Source: Litorimonas sp963972195
GTDB taxonomy: Bacteria > Pseudomonadota > Alphaproteobacteria > Caulobacterales > Maricaulaceae
Length of the DNA: 64,000 nucleotides
Assembly: GCA_963972195.1 (NCBI GenBank)
Contig: CAXATH010000004.1
Location: 1-64,000, forward strand
Direction: 5' to 3'
Part shown: positions 51,016 through 59,817 of the stretch, piece after piece
How the letters are laid out: each line of letters begins with the position of its first letter
Numbering within the stretch: the first letter of the stretch is position 1
Notes under the pieces: model-generated
Seen by the model: the letters and a program-made list of their open reading frames with translations, nothing else
Databases searched by the model: none
What the model was told of the DNA's origin: nothing
Translations under genes and position numbers: made by a program

Positions 51016-52305
51016 ATGTCTGATCTCTCAATAAACAATGACTTCGAATCCCTCTCACGCGAAGACTGGATGACCCGCGTTCAAAAAGGGCTAAAGGGCG
51101 CTGAGTTTGAAAGCCTTATCAAAAAAACGGATGATGACCTGATACGTGGTCCTTTCTTTAGCGAAAAGGACAGGCCGGAGAAAACGGCCGCGCAACTACG
51201 TTTGGAATCCCCGCTTCTTGATGAACGAGCTTGGCATATGTGCTCGCCTGTCCGTGACCCGGACATTCAATTCGCCAATAAACAGCTATTAGCCGATCTC
51301 GAAGGCGGCGCGAGCGCTCTGGATATCAGCCTCTCAAGGGACGGAATAAACCTGGCCAGTCGGGCCGACTTGAAACGCCTCTTGGAAGGGGTCTGGCTCA
51401 ACCTTGTGCCTTTACGGTTCCTTATAACATCAAGCCCCGTTGAGACGATTGACCTTATAAAATCCTACCCTCCTTTATCTGAATCGGTCGTGAATTTAGG
51501 ACTGGATCCCGTATCTATGGCTCTGTCCGGCGCCGCCCCCGAAATTGTTTCTCTGAAAAGCGCGTTGAAAGACTTGCCGGCGTCTTGGACGGCGCTCTGC
51601 ATTAACGCCGCCGCTATACATGATCAGGGCGGAAGCGAAGCTCAGGAACTTAGCGTCATGGCGGCGAGCGCCGCTCACTATTGGCGTCAATACGGCCCGA
51701 AAACAAAACTCTCCATACGCCTCGCGGCGGATCGGGACGGGCATTTGGGGATCGCAAAAATCAGAGCGGCCCGACAAATTCTCAACCGCATCGCCGAGGT
51801 TTTCGGGGCTGACACAAATATCCCAATACACGCCGCCACCAGCCTTCGTATGATGCAAACAGTTGATCCTTGGACAAATTTGTTGCGCGTTATGGCGGCC
51901 GGGTTCGGCGCGGTTTGCGGCGGGGCGGATTATTTGACCTTGCGACCCTTTACGGATGCACCGTCAGACAGACCGAGACTGGCGACACCGTTCGGCTATC
52001 GCATTGCGCGAAATATGCAGCTGATGATGATGGAAGAGAGCCACCTCGGACAGGTCAATGATCCAGCCCATGGCAGTTATTTCCACGAAGCTCTCACGCA
52101 AAAGATCGCGGAGACCGCATGGACAGAGTTTCAGGCAATAGAGTCCGGCGGCGGCATTGAAGAGGTTATGTCTTCGGAAACTCTCCAAAAGTCTATTGCG
52201 GCGGCAAAAACCGAACGGGATGCGAAAAACGACCCTATTCTGGGCGTCACCTTACACCGGGCGGAAGAAACAAAACCGGCAAAATTACGGGAGGCTGCCA
52301 AATGA
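51016..52305 (+). CDS. mutA: methylmalonyl-CoA mutase small subunit
   Basis: The start is ATG 51016, giving 429 residues. It matches the N-terminal mutase-like barrel (DWMTRVQKGLKGAEFESL, TSLRMMQTVDPWTNLLRVMAAGFGAV, GGADYLTLRPFTDA, RIARNMQLMMMEESHLGQVNDPAHGSYFHE). It lacks the C-terminal cobalamin-binding flavodoxin-like domain; small subunits of the class are often 600 residues or more, so this is a short form. It stabilises the catalytic subunit; it is not itself active. It overlaps the large-subunit gene by 4 bases. Confidence 0.92.
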   Translation: MSDLSINNDFESLSREDWMTRVQKGLKGAEFESLIKKTDDDLIRGPFFSEKDRPEKTAAQLRLESPLLDERAWHMCSPVRDPDIQFANKQLLADLEGGASALDISLSRDGINLASRADLKRLLEGVWLNLVPLRFLITSSPVETIDLIKSYPPLSESVVNLGLDPVSMALSGAAPEIVSLKSALKDLPASWTALCINAAAIHDQGGSEAQELSVMAASAAHYWRQYGPKTKLSIRLAADRDGHLGIAKIRAARQILNRIAEVFGADTNIPIHAATSLRMMQTVDPWTNLLRVMAAGFGAVCGGADYLTLRPFTDAPSDRPRLATPFGYRIARNMQLMMMEESHLGQVNDPAHGSYFHEALTQKIAETAWTEFQAIESGGGIEEVMSSETLQKSIAAAKTERDAKNDPILGVTLHRAEETKPAKLREAAK

Positions 52306-54440
52306 CTTATCCCGATTTTTCGAAAATTGATCTAGGGCATTCCGCCTCTAAACCCGGCGGCGGTCAGGATTGGTTGTCACCCGAAGGTATCCCCGTAAAA
52401 GCTCATTACTCCTCTTCGGATGTTGAGGGCTTACCTAATCTCGACACCTTGCCCGGCTCGGAGCCTTACATTCGCGGCCCCTACCCGACCATGTATGTTC
52501 AGCGGCCATGGACGATCCGTCAATATGCCGGATTCTCGACTGCGGAAGACTCCAACGCATTTTACCGCCGTAACCTTGCTGCCGGACAGAAAGGCCTCTC
52601 TGTCGCTTTCGATCTGGCCACGCATCGCGGATATGATTCCGATCACCCCCGCGTGCCGGGGGATGTCGGTATGGCGGGCGTCGCCATTGACAGCCTCTAC
52701 GACATGCGGGTTCTTTTTGATCAAATCCCGCTTGATAAAATGTCTGTCTCCATGACGATGAACGGCGCAGTTTTGCCGGTTTTGGCGCTCTATGTCGCTG
52801 CAGCCGAAGAACAAGGCGTCAAACAGGAACAGCTTTCCGGCACAATTCAGAATGATATTTTAAAAGAATTTATGGTGCGGAATACTTATATTTATCCGCC
52901 CAAGCCCAGCATGCGCATTATCGGAGACATCTTCTCTCACACGTCCACCCATATGCCGAAATTTAACTCCATCTCGATTTCCGGATATCACATGCAAGAG
53001 GCCGGCGCGTCCGCCGATATTGAGCTAGGCTATACGCTTGCGGATGGTTTGGAATATGTCCGTACAGGCCTCAACGCCGGGATGAAAATTGACCGCTTTG
53101 CCCCGCGTTTGTCTTTCTTCTGGGCAATAGGCATGAATTATTTCATGGAGGTCGCGAAGATGCGGGCGGCGCGACTCTTATGGGCGCAGCTCATCAGTCC
53201 TTTTGAGCCCGAAAACCCTAAATCCACCATGCTCCGCACCCATTGCCAGACCTCGGGCTGGTCTTTGACGGCGCAAGACGTATTTAACAATGTCGGGCGC
53301 ACCGCCATTGAGGCCATGGCCGCAGTGGACGGAGGAACGCAAAGCCTTCATACAAATTCTCTAGATGAGGCTCTGGCCTTACCGACAGATTTCTCGGCCC
53401 GCATCGCCCGAAACACTCAAATTTTTCTTCAGACTGAAGGCGGACACTCGCGCCAAATTGATCCTTGGGGCGGGAGTTATTATGTCGAAAAACTAACGCA
53501 CGACCTCGCGCAGAAAGCCTTGGGTCATATTCGCGAAGTTGAAGGGCTGGGCGGCATGGCCGCCGCTATCGAAGCCGGTATTCCGAAGCTTCGGATTGAA
53601 GAATCCGCGGCCCGAACTCAGGCCCGAATTGACAGCGGCGCGCAAACGGTTGTTGGGGTAAATAAATATCTCTCTGACGAAAAAGACGATATTCCGATTT
53701 TGAAAGTCGACAACGATACCGTTCGCAAAGGCCAAATCGCTCGCTTAAATAAATTAAAGACAGAACGCGACACGGACGCCACAATGGAAGCTCTCGACGC
53801 CCTGACACGTGCGGCTGATAGCGGCGAAGGCAATCTGTTGGAACTTGCCATTGATGCGGCGCGAAAAAAAGCCACAGTTGGAGAAATGTCGTCAGCGCTT
53901 GAAAAAGTTTATGGCCGATTTGACGCTAAGCCCGCCGGCGTAACTGGTGTTTACTCTTCCTCCTTTGATGAAAACAATCCCGCTTTCAAAGACGCCAAAT
54001 CAAGGATCGACGCCTTTACAGAGCTCGAAGGCCGGAAACCAAAAATCCTGATCGCTAAAATGGGACAGGACGGACATGACCGCGGCCAGAAGGTCGTCGC
54101 AACGGCGTTTTCAGATATGGGTTTCGAGGTTGTAATAGGTCCGCTTTTCCAAACACCCGAAGAAGCGGCGGAATTAGGCATTGGGTCCGATGTAGACGTT
54201 ATCGCGGCAAGCTCCTTGGCGGCGGGACACCTAAGTCTTGTTCCAAAGCTCCGTGACGCGCTCAGCGCTCAAAACCGCAAGGACATTATGATAATTGTCG
54301 GCGGCGTTATCCCGCCGGAAGATGTCGAGACATTGAAAGAGATGGGCGCCAAAGCCGTCTTTCCTCCGGGAACAAATATCCCCGAAGCAATTCTAGAAGT
54401 GTTGGAAGTAGTGAACAGACGCGTAAGTCAGGGAAGCTAA
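52302..54440 (+). CDS. mutB: methylmalonyl-CoA mutase large (catalytic) subunit
   Basis: A 712-residue adenosylcobalamin enzyme that converts methylmalonyl-CoA to succinyl-CoA, feeding propionate carbon into the citric acid cycle. The barrel contains PTMYVQRPWTIRQYAGFSTAEDSN, RGYDSDHPRVPGDVGMAGVAIDS, and MTMNGAVLPVLA. The C-terminal cobalamin domain carries DGHDRG (about residue 590) with the base-off His, plus SSLAAGHL and GGVIPPED. It overlaps mutA. Epimerase, MeaB/ArgK chaperone and carboxylase genes are not in the window, so the pathway is split. Confidence 0.97.
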   Translation: MTYPDFSKIDLGHSASKPGGGQDWLSPEGIPVKAHYSSSDVEGLPNLDTLPGSEPYIRGPYPTMYVQRPWTIRQYAGFSTAEDSNAFYRRNLAAGQKGLSVAFDLATHRGYDSDHPRVPGDVGMAGVAIDSLYDMRVLFDQIPLDKMSVSMTMNGAVLPVLALYVAAAEEQGVKQEQLSGTIQNDILKEFMVRNTYIYPPKPSMRIIGDIFSHTSTHMPKFNSISISGYHMQEAGASADIELGYTLADGLEYVRTGLNAGMKIDRFAPRLSFFWAIGMNYFMEVAKMRAARLLWAQLISPFEPENPKSTMLRTHCQTSGWSLTAQDVFNNVGRTAIEAMAAVDGGTQSLHTNSLDEALALPTDFSARIARNTQIFLQTEGGHSRQIDPWGGSYYVEKLTHDLAQKALGHIREVEGLGGMAAAIEAGIPKLRIEESAARTQARIDSGAQTVVGVNKYLSDEKDDIPILKVDNDTVRKGQIARLNKLKTERDTDATMEALDALTRAADSGEGNLLELAIDAARKKATVGEMSSALEKVYGRFDAKPAGVTGVYSSSFDENNPAFKDAKSRIDAFTELEGRKPKILIAKMGQDGHDRGQKVVATAFSDMGFEVVIGPLFQTPEEAAELGIGSDVDVIAASSLAAGHLSLVPKLRDALSAQNRKDIMIIVGGVIPPEDVETLKEMGAKAVFPPGTNIPEAILEVLEVVNRRVSQGS

Positions 54441-54476
54441 TTCTATAAACGGACGACTGATTTGAGGGCGTTTTCC

Positions 54477-54962
54477 TTATTGCGGATTTGAAAACGCCTC
54501 TTCTGAAATGGCCCTTAGAGTCATGTCGATCTTCTGAATGCGCTCGGCTTGATCCGTCAAACTATATTGGTCTGCCAAGGCCTTTATATCTGTACGACGC
54601 AAACCAATTTCTCCTTGCTCAGTCTCAAAGATTAAAACTTTCATCGGGAGCTCTAATCCCATTTCTCGGTTTGCCATCATTAAAGGGCTGCCGGATTGAG
54701 GATTACCGAAAATAAATAGTTTGGACTGACCGATATCCATTCCGACAGATTGGGCACCTTCGCCGTGATCTATTACGGCGAACAGTTTTAAATCTCGCTC
54801 TTGCAAGGCCTGGCGCAGATTTATCTCTACGGTGTCGAATGACATATTTGTTGTCATGATATTAGTTGACTCTGCCGCTATATTCGTCTGCTGCGCCGTA
54901 TTAGAAGGCGAGCATGCGGAAACCAGAGCGGCAAGACAAAGTGTGGTATATAAGTATTTCAT
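54477..54962 (-). CDS. DUF302 family lipoprotein
   Basis: A 161-residue lipoprotein (signal MKYLYTTLCLAALVSACS, lipobox LVSAC). The DUF302 domain covers about residues 40-145: SFDTVEINLRQALQERDLKLFAVIDHGEGA, GQSKLFIFGNPQSGSPLMMANREMGLELPMKVLIFE. DUF302 proteins are small envelope or cytoplasmic proteins of unproven biochemistry. The gene lies between mutB and the TonB receptor; stops and terminator suggest a separate transcript. Confidence 0.85.
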   Translation of the reverse strand: MKYLYTTLCLAALVSACSPSNTAQQTNIAAESTNIMTTNMSFDTVEINLRQALQERDLKLFAVIDHGEGAQSVGMDIGQSKLFIFGNPQSGSPLMMANREMGLELPMKVLIFETEQGEIGLRRTDIKALADQYSLTDQAERIQKIDMTLRAISEEAFSNPQ

Positions 54963-55018
54963 AAGTCCTCGGTACAGATTGTGCTAAAATTACCCCTCCC
55001 TCTCTATTCTGTTCCAAT

Positions 55019-55041
55019 AAAAAACCCCGCCGAAGCGGGGC
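55019..55041 (-). terminator. Rho-independent terminator
   Basis: On the minus strand CCCCGC-TTCG-GCGGGG forms a stable tetraloop stem followed by TTTTTT. It lies 25 bases past the stop of the TonB-dependent receptor gene. Confidence 0.9.
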
Positions 55042-55065
55042 TTGATTTCGTAACTGTGGCTCGGC

Positions 55066-57411
55066 CTAACCGCGAATGGTTAGCTCCAGACCAATTAAGC
55101 GACCTTTTTTCAACGGCGAAAGCGTACCAACAGCTGGGAAACGATCATATGGGCGGTTCACACCATTTGCGAGGCTTGGTTGACCAAGTAAGGGGGCTAT
55201 ATTTCCGCCAAAAGGAAGTTGTGTGTCATTGCCGGCCTGAACTTCATCAAGAAGGTTTTTACCGTATAAGGAAAGCGACACGCCTTGGACGGGTGTATCC
55301 CATGTAATATTCGCATCCAGAATATCCGCCGCTTGAATCCAACCAAAGTTTGTATCTGTATAGACGAATTCGTCACGACGTTGGAAATTCACGCGGGTTG
55401 TTAGGCCGCCCGACGTTCCTAAATCTAGGTCATGAATAACGCCGGCCCCGAAAGTAATCGGTGAAACACGCGGAATATCCAGCGCCAGGTCGGCGTCATC
55501 GACTACGCCATCACCTGAAATATCGAATAGGACGGAGTCATAATCCCCATCGAGCAAGCCAATATTACCTGTAAAAAGGATATTGTCGGTCGCTTTCAGG
55601 CGCCCTTCTACCTCAAGACCTTTTACGGTCGCGTCAGCTGTGTTGACAATTGTCTGCAAAACACCGGTCACCGGGTCAGACAAATTGAGCTCACGCTGCA
55701 TATCCGAGATATCTGTCAGGAAGACAGACGCATTAATCTGAGCACGTCGATCTGCAAAGTCGATTTTGGTGCCCAATTCATAAGAATCGACTTTCTCTTC
55801 GTCTGTTGCCCGATCTGATCCCGGCGGGAAAATTGCCTCAAATGGAGCCGGAGCCGTAATCCGGAAGTTATATCCGCCGGAACGATAGCCACGGGTCCAG
55901 TTACCAAAAAACTGCGAGTTATCGCTCGGAGTATACTGGAAACCGACTTTCGGAGACCAGTTTGTCCATTTATCGCTATCGGTGAAGCCATTATTCAGGC
56001 CTCCGCCCAAGGGGGCGGGGACGTCCATATTGACGCCTGAGACAGGGCAGGTTTTATCTACAACGCTGCACGGAGTTCTGGCCTGAATATATGTAATTCC
56101 AGCATCTTTTTCTTCTTCGGAGTAGCGAATACCCAGAAGCACTTTGAGTTTGTCAGTTACGCTGTAATCAACTGCGCCAAAGACACCCAACACGGAATGT
56201 TCCTGATAACCACCACCGTAAAAAATCGGGAGCGGCGTCGGCGTAAGAGCGCGTTGTAGCTCGCGGGTTTCGGTATAGGCTACATCTTGTTCAAAGTAGA
56301 AGACACCTGTGGTCAGATCAATTTTACCGAATGTTCCGTTATATCGAAGCTCGTTGGAAAACTGATCTTGGGCATATTCTGTCGTCGAGTGGAACAGGTT
56401 CAGCGGAGTAGAGTCAATATCTCCATTCGTGGAGCCTTCTGTATCTCGATAACCAAAGATATTGGTAATCTGGCCGTCACCGAAAGCGACGTCGATTTCG
56501 GTTTTCAGAGTACCGGAGATAGCTTCGGACTTATAGTCGCCCTCGTTATCGATCGCGAAGTCAAAGGAGTCCCGCTCGAAAAGCCCCCGGTTTTGGCCGG
56601 CCGGTCCCTGACCATCACTGTCGAAATACTCTCCTTTTGCGAGGAAGCGAATATTGTCAGACGCCATAAATTCCAATGCACCGCGCAAGATATATGTTTC
56701 CGCTTTGCCAAAATTATTACCTGTGGCGAGATTTTTGAAATAACCGTCATCATTATTGTAGTAAGCGGCAATTTTACCGTTGAGTTTATCTTTAACCAAA
56801 GGACCCGAAACGACGCCTTGCGCAAAGGTATTGATTCCGCCACGCCCTTTATCGACGGGGCCTTCCACCGCGAAACGTGCCTTATATTCCAATTCGTCTG
56901 TCGGGTTACCCGTATTCAACAAAATTGCGCCGCCAGTTGTGTTTCGGCCAAAAAGAATGCCCTGAGGACCGCGTAAGACTTCAACGCTGTCCAGATCGAA
57001 TACGTCGAACACGACGCCGGTATTTGTCCCCAGATAAATACCGTCCACGAAAACACCCACGGTGGGGTCGATAGAAGGAATAGAAGAATTCACGCCGAGG
57101 CCACGAATTGAAAAGTTCGCGCCGCCGCGGGACGTACCAACATCATCAAGAGAAACGTTCGGAGCTGAGAAAGACAGATCTTCGAGCGTGCGAACCTTTA
57201 GGGCCTGGAGCGTCTGGTCATTGAAGGCCGTAATAGAAATCGGGACATCCTGAACATTTTCGGCATCACTTTTCTTTGTCGCCGTAACGACAATTTCATC
57301 CGTAAGTGCATCAATTGCGGATTGACGTTCCTGCGCGTTGACAGAGCTTGCTGCGAGTAACGACGCTGTAATGGCGAGCGCACTGGTAGTAAAAACAGAG
57401 TGTCTAAACAT
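55066..57411 (-). CDS. TonB-dependent receptor
   Basis: A 781-residue outer-membrane receptor. A signal peptide (FTTSALAITASLLAASSVNA) precedes a TonB box-like DEIVVTATKK. The plug has VQDVPISITAFNDQTLQALKVRTLEDLSFSAPNVS and RGPQGILFGRNTTGGAILLNTG. The 22-strand barrel follows, with a final segment KKGRLIGLELTIRG. It belongs to the large clade found in sphingomonads and caulobacters that takes up plant or aromatic compounds, vitamins or metals; substrate is unknown. It is monocistronic, with its own terminator. Confidence 0.93.
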   Translation of the reverse strand: MFRHSVFTTSALAITASLLAASSVNAQERQSAIDALTDEIVVTATKKSDAENVQDVPISITAFNDQTLQALKVRTLEDLSFSAPNVSLDDVGTSRGGANFSIRGLGVNSSIPSIDPTVGVFVDGIYLGTNTGVVFDVFDLDSVEVLRGPQGILFGRNTTGGAILLNTGNPTDELEYKARFAVEGPVDKGRGGINTFAQGVVSGPLVKDKLNGKIAAYYNNDDGYFKNLATGNNFGKAETYILRGALEFMASDNIRFLAKGEYFDSDGQGPAGQNRGLFERDSFDFAIDNEGDYKSEAISGTLKTEIDVAFGDGQITNIFGYRDTEGSTNGDIDSTPLNLFHSTTEYAQDQFSNELRYNGTFGKIDLTTGVFYFEQDVAYTETRELQRALTPTPLPIFYGGGYQEHSVLGVFGAVDYSVTDKLKVLLGIRYSEEEKDAGITYIQARTPCSVVDKTCPVSGVNMDVPAPLGGGLNNGFTDSDKWTNWSPKVGFQYTPSDNSQFFGNWTRGYRSGGYNFRITAPAPFEAIFPPGSDRATDEEKVDSYELGTKIDFADRRAQINASVFLTDISDMQRELNLSDPVTGVLQTIVNTADATVKGLEVEGRLKATDNILFTGNIGLLDGDYDSVLFDISGDGVVDDADLALDIPRVSPITFGAGVIHDLDLGTSGGLTTRVNFQRRDEFVYTDTNFGWIQAADILDANITWDTPVQGVSLSLYGKNLLDEVQAGNDTQLPFGGNIAPLLGQPSLANGVNRPYDRFPAVGTLSPLKKGRLIGLELTIRG

Positions 57412-57737
57412 GATTTTCCCTTTATGATTTTGTTATAACCCAAGTTAAACGCATTTATTATTATCAAGCGATTAAAAAATGAGACGCCTGTCTGTTTCTA
57501 AAAATTAGTGACAAATTCGCAACGGTTACAGGAGATTAGGGCCTGATTTAAGCTTAAATTTTATGCAAAATTAACTTTGTGAATTGCCTCTATTCACTTT
57601 TATTCTGCCCGAATTTCTTTTTGATTTAGCGTCAAGCTTCAAACTTTCGATGATTTGAGCCGATTTAAACAAAGCCATTCAAATTGGAGTTCGTAAGCAA
57701 GCGCTCTTGTGACTGACGTAAAGACTGTCGAAATAAT
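57412..57737. other. AT-rich intergenic region
   Basis: About 325 bp between the TonB receptor start and the lpd terminator contain no credible gene. It should hold the receptor's promoter, but I could not fix the -35 and -10. Confidence 0.5.
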
Positions 57738-57767
57738 AAAAAAGGTCTACCCAAAAAGGGCAGACCT
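57738..57767 (-). terminator. Rho-independent terminator
   Basis: On the minus strand AGGTCT(g)CCC-ttttt-GGG(t)AGACCT is followed by TTTTTT. It ends the lpd transcript 51 bases past its stop. Confidence 0.9.
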
Positions 57768-57817
57768 GAAAGAGTGTAATTATATCAAGCTTAATTCTTC
57801 TTGATAATTCGCCTCGC

Positions 57818-59203
57818 TTACATTTGCATTGCCCAGCCTTCGATATCCATGGCCGCTTGGCGTACGGCTTCGGACACAGTCGGGTGAGCATGGCAAGTTC
57901 GGGCCAAATCTTCAGAAGCAGCCTTAAATTCCATCGCGACACAAACTTCGTGAATCATATCCCCGGCCAAAGGACCTATGATGTGAGCGCCAAGAATTTC
58001 ATCGGTTTCCGCATGAGCCAGAACTTTGGCAAAACCATCCGTTTCGTGATTGCAGCGTGCGCGGGAATTGGCTGTAAACGGGAATTTACCTTTTTTATAC
58101 GGAATGCCCGCTTCTTTGAGCTCTTCCTCTGTCTTGCCGACCGTGGCAATTTCCGGATGCGTGTAAACAACTCCGGGGATAACATCATAATTCACATGGC
58201 CAGCCTTGCCCGCAATAAGTTCGGCGACCGCGACGGATTCTTCTTCTGCTTTGTGCGCGAGCATTGGTCCTGTCGTGCAGTCACCAATTGCCCAAACGTT
58301 TTTAGCCGAGGTCTTGTGGCCTTCGGTTTCAACGAAGCCGCGCTTATCCGTTTTGATATCCAGAGTTTCAAGACCCAGCCCTTTGGTAAAAGGACGACGG
58401 CCGATGGACACGAGCACCACGTCGGCTTCAAAGGTTTTGGCTTTCCCGCCATCTGAAGCTTCTGTTTCGACTTTCAGGCCGGATTTGGATTTCGTAACTT
58501 TTGTCACTTTGCGGCTCAGTTCAAACTTCATCTTCTGTTTCTTGAAGGTACGCAAAGCTTGTTTCTGTAACTCTCCGTCAGACCCAGGCATAATAACGTC
58601 CAGAAACTCAATGACGGTCACTTCAGCGCCAAGGCGGCGCCAGACGGAGCCAAGTTCAAGACCGATTACGCCGCCGCCAATCACGATCATTTTCTTTGGC
58701 GTTTCCTGTAAATCAAGCGCGCCAGTAGATGAGACAATCTGCTTTTCGTCAATTTCGACATTCGGAAGCGTTGCAACTTCGGAACCCGTTGCGATAACAA
58801 TATTCTTCGTCTCGTAAACTTTGCCGTCGACTTCGACTTTGCCTTCACCCGCGATTTTGCCAAAGCCTGTGATGTGATCGACATTATTCTTCTTGAATAA
58901 ATATTCGATGCCTTGCGTCAGGCCGCCGACAATCTTGTTCTTGGCTTCAATCATGGCCGGCACATCGGCTTCTACGGTGGCTTTCATGCCCATGGCCGGA
59001 AAGTCTTTTTGCGCGGTTTCATAGAGTGCGGTGGCGTGAAGCAAGGATTTTGACGGAATACAACCCACATTGAGGCAGGTCCCGCCCAATGTTTTACGGC
59101 TCTCAACACAGGCCACTTTCAGGCCAAGCTGTCCGGCGCGGATTGCGCAATTATAGCCGCCCGGCCCGCCACCGATTACAATAATATCATACTTGTCTGA
59201 CAT
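57818..59203 (-). CDS. lpd: dihydrolipoyl dehydrogenase
   Basis: The start is ATG 59203 (MSDKYDIIVIGGGPGGYNCAIRAGQLG), after GGAG; 461 residues. This is the E3 flavoprotein that reoxidises dihydrolipoamide in 2-oxoacid dehydrogenase complexes. The FAD motif is GGGPGG, the redox pair is GGTCLNVGCIPSK, the NAD motif is VIGGGVIGLELG, and the C-terminal base pair is in CHAHPTVSEA. It follows odhB and the small membrane gene on the same strand, as in many alphaproteobacterial sucAB-lpd clusters. Confidence 0.97.
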   Translation of the reverse strand: MSDKYDIIVIGGGPGGYNCAIRAGQLGLKVACVESRKTLGGTCLNVGCIPSKSLLHATALYETAQKDFPAMGMKATVEADVPAMIEAKNKIVGGLTQGIEYLFKKNNVDHITGFGKIAGEGKVEVDGKVYETKNIVIATGSEVATLPNVEIDEKQIVSSTGALDLQETPKKMIVIGGGVIGLELGSVWRRLGAEVTVIEFLDVIMPGSDGELQKQALRTFKKQKMKFELSRKVTKVTKSKSGLKVETEASDGGKAKTFEADVVLVSIGRRPFTKGLGLETLDIKTDKRGFVETEGHKTSAKNVWAIGDCTTGPMLAHKAEEESVAVAELIAGKAGHVNYDVIPGVVYTHPEIATVGKTEEELKEAGIPYKKGKFPFTANSRARCNHETDGFAKVLAHAETDEILGAHIIGPLAGDMIHEVCVAMEFKAASEDLARTCHAHPTVSEAVRQAAMDIEGWAMQM

Positions 59204-59283
59204 GAGAAACTCCACGCGTTTAGTTACCGCTGACTTACGCGTAGAGCCAATATGGGTCAACGCCCGAAGGCGTCAAAACTGCG

Positions 59284-59718
59284 CTACGCAATCGTACCGT
59301 CAGCCCTTTTCCTGAAAGACCACCAAATTTCAATCAAACCGATGACGAGAACCACCATGGGCATGATCCAATAAGTGTCTCCTCCGGCCGCTTTCATCTC
59401 GTCTATCGTGAAACTTGGAATGAAACAAATAATTGCGGCGACGAAAGAAATTACAAATAACGGGATTGCCAATTTCTTCCGCAATAGCAAGAGTATGGCC
59501 GCTATCAGGCCACCCCAAACCGCCAAAGCGTAGGCAATAACCGCCCAGATTGGGTAGAGTGCTTTGGCCGCCAAAATGGCTTCACCGTTTTCCATAGCCC
59601 GCCAGGTTTCATCGCTCGCCATTTGGTCTGCGAGATACATGAAACAGCCAAATGCGTTCCACAGCAAAAAAACAATTCCTAAGATCCAGAATAACAAAGT
59701 TGGTTTTGATGACGGCAT
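59284..59718 (-). CDS. small four-helix membrane protein
   Basis: A 144-residue integral membrane protein with four hydrophobic segments: LFWILGIVFLLWNAFGCFMYL, IWAVIAYALAVWGGLIAAILLLL, LAIPLFVISFVAAIICFIPSF, and WIMPMVVLVIGLIEIWW. The first and second are joined by a charged loop (ADQMASDETWRAMEN). No function is known. It lies between lpd and odhB; a weak terminator separates it from odhB, so it may be cotranscribed only partly. Confidence 0.82.
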   Translation of the reverse strand: MPSSKPTLLFWILGIVFLLWNAFGCFMYLADQMASDETWRAMENGEAILAAKALYPIWAVIAYALAVWGGLIAAILLLLRKKLAIPLFVISFVAAIICFIPSFTIDEMKAAGGDTYWIMPMVVLVIGLIEIWWSFRKRADGTIA

Positions 59719-59784
59719 GATAGTCCCCTTTTTTGTTTAAACTATCATAAAGTCCAAATCTGAACAATCTCGGAAACACCCAAT

Positions 59785-59808
59785 AAAAAAGGCCACCAGA
59801 AGCGACCT
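59785..59808 (-). terminator. candidate terminator after odhB
   Basis: On the minus strand AGGTCGC-ttctg-GTGGCCT pairs through seven positions using two G-U pairs and is followed by TTTTTT. It lies 10 bases past the odhB stop, and may reduce readthrough into the small membrane gene and lpd. Confidence 0.6.
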
Positions 59809-59817
59809 TTCTAGGAA

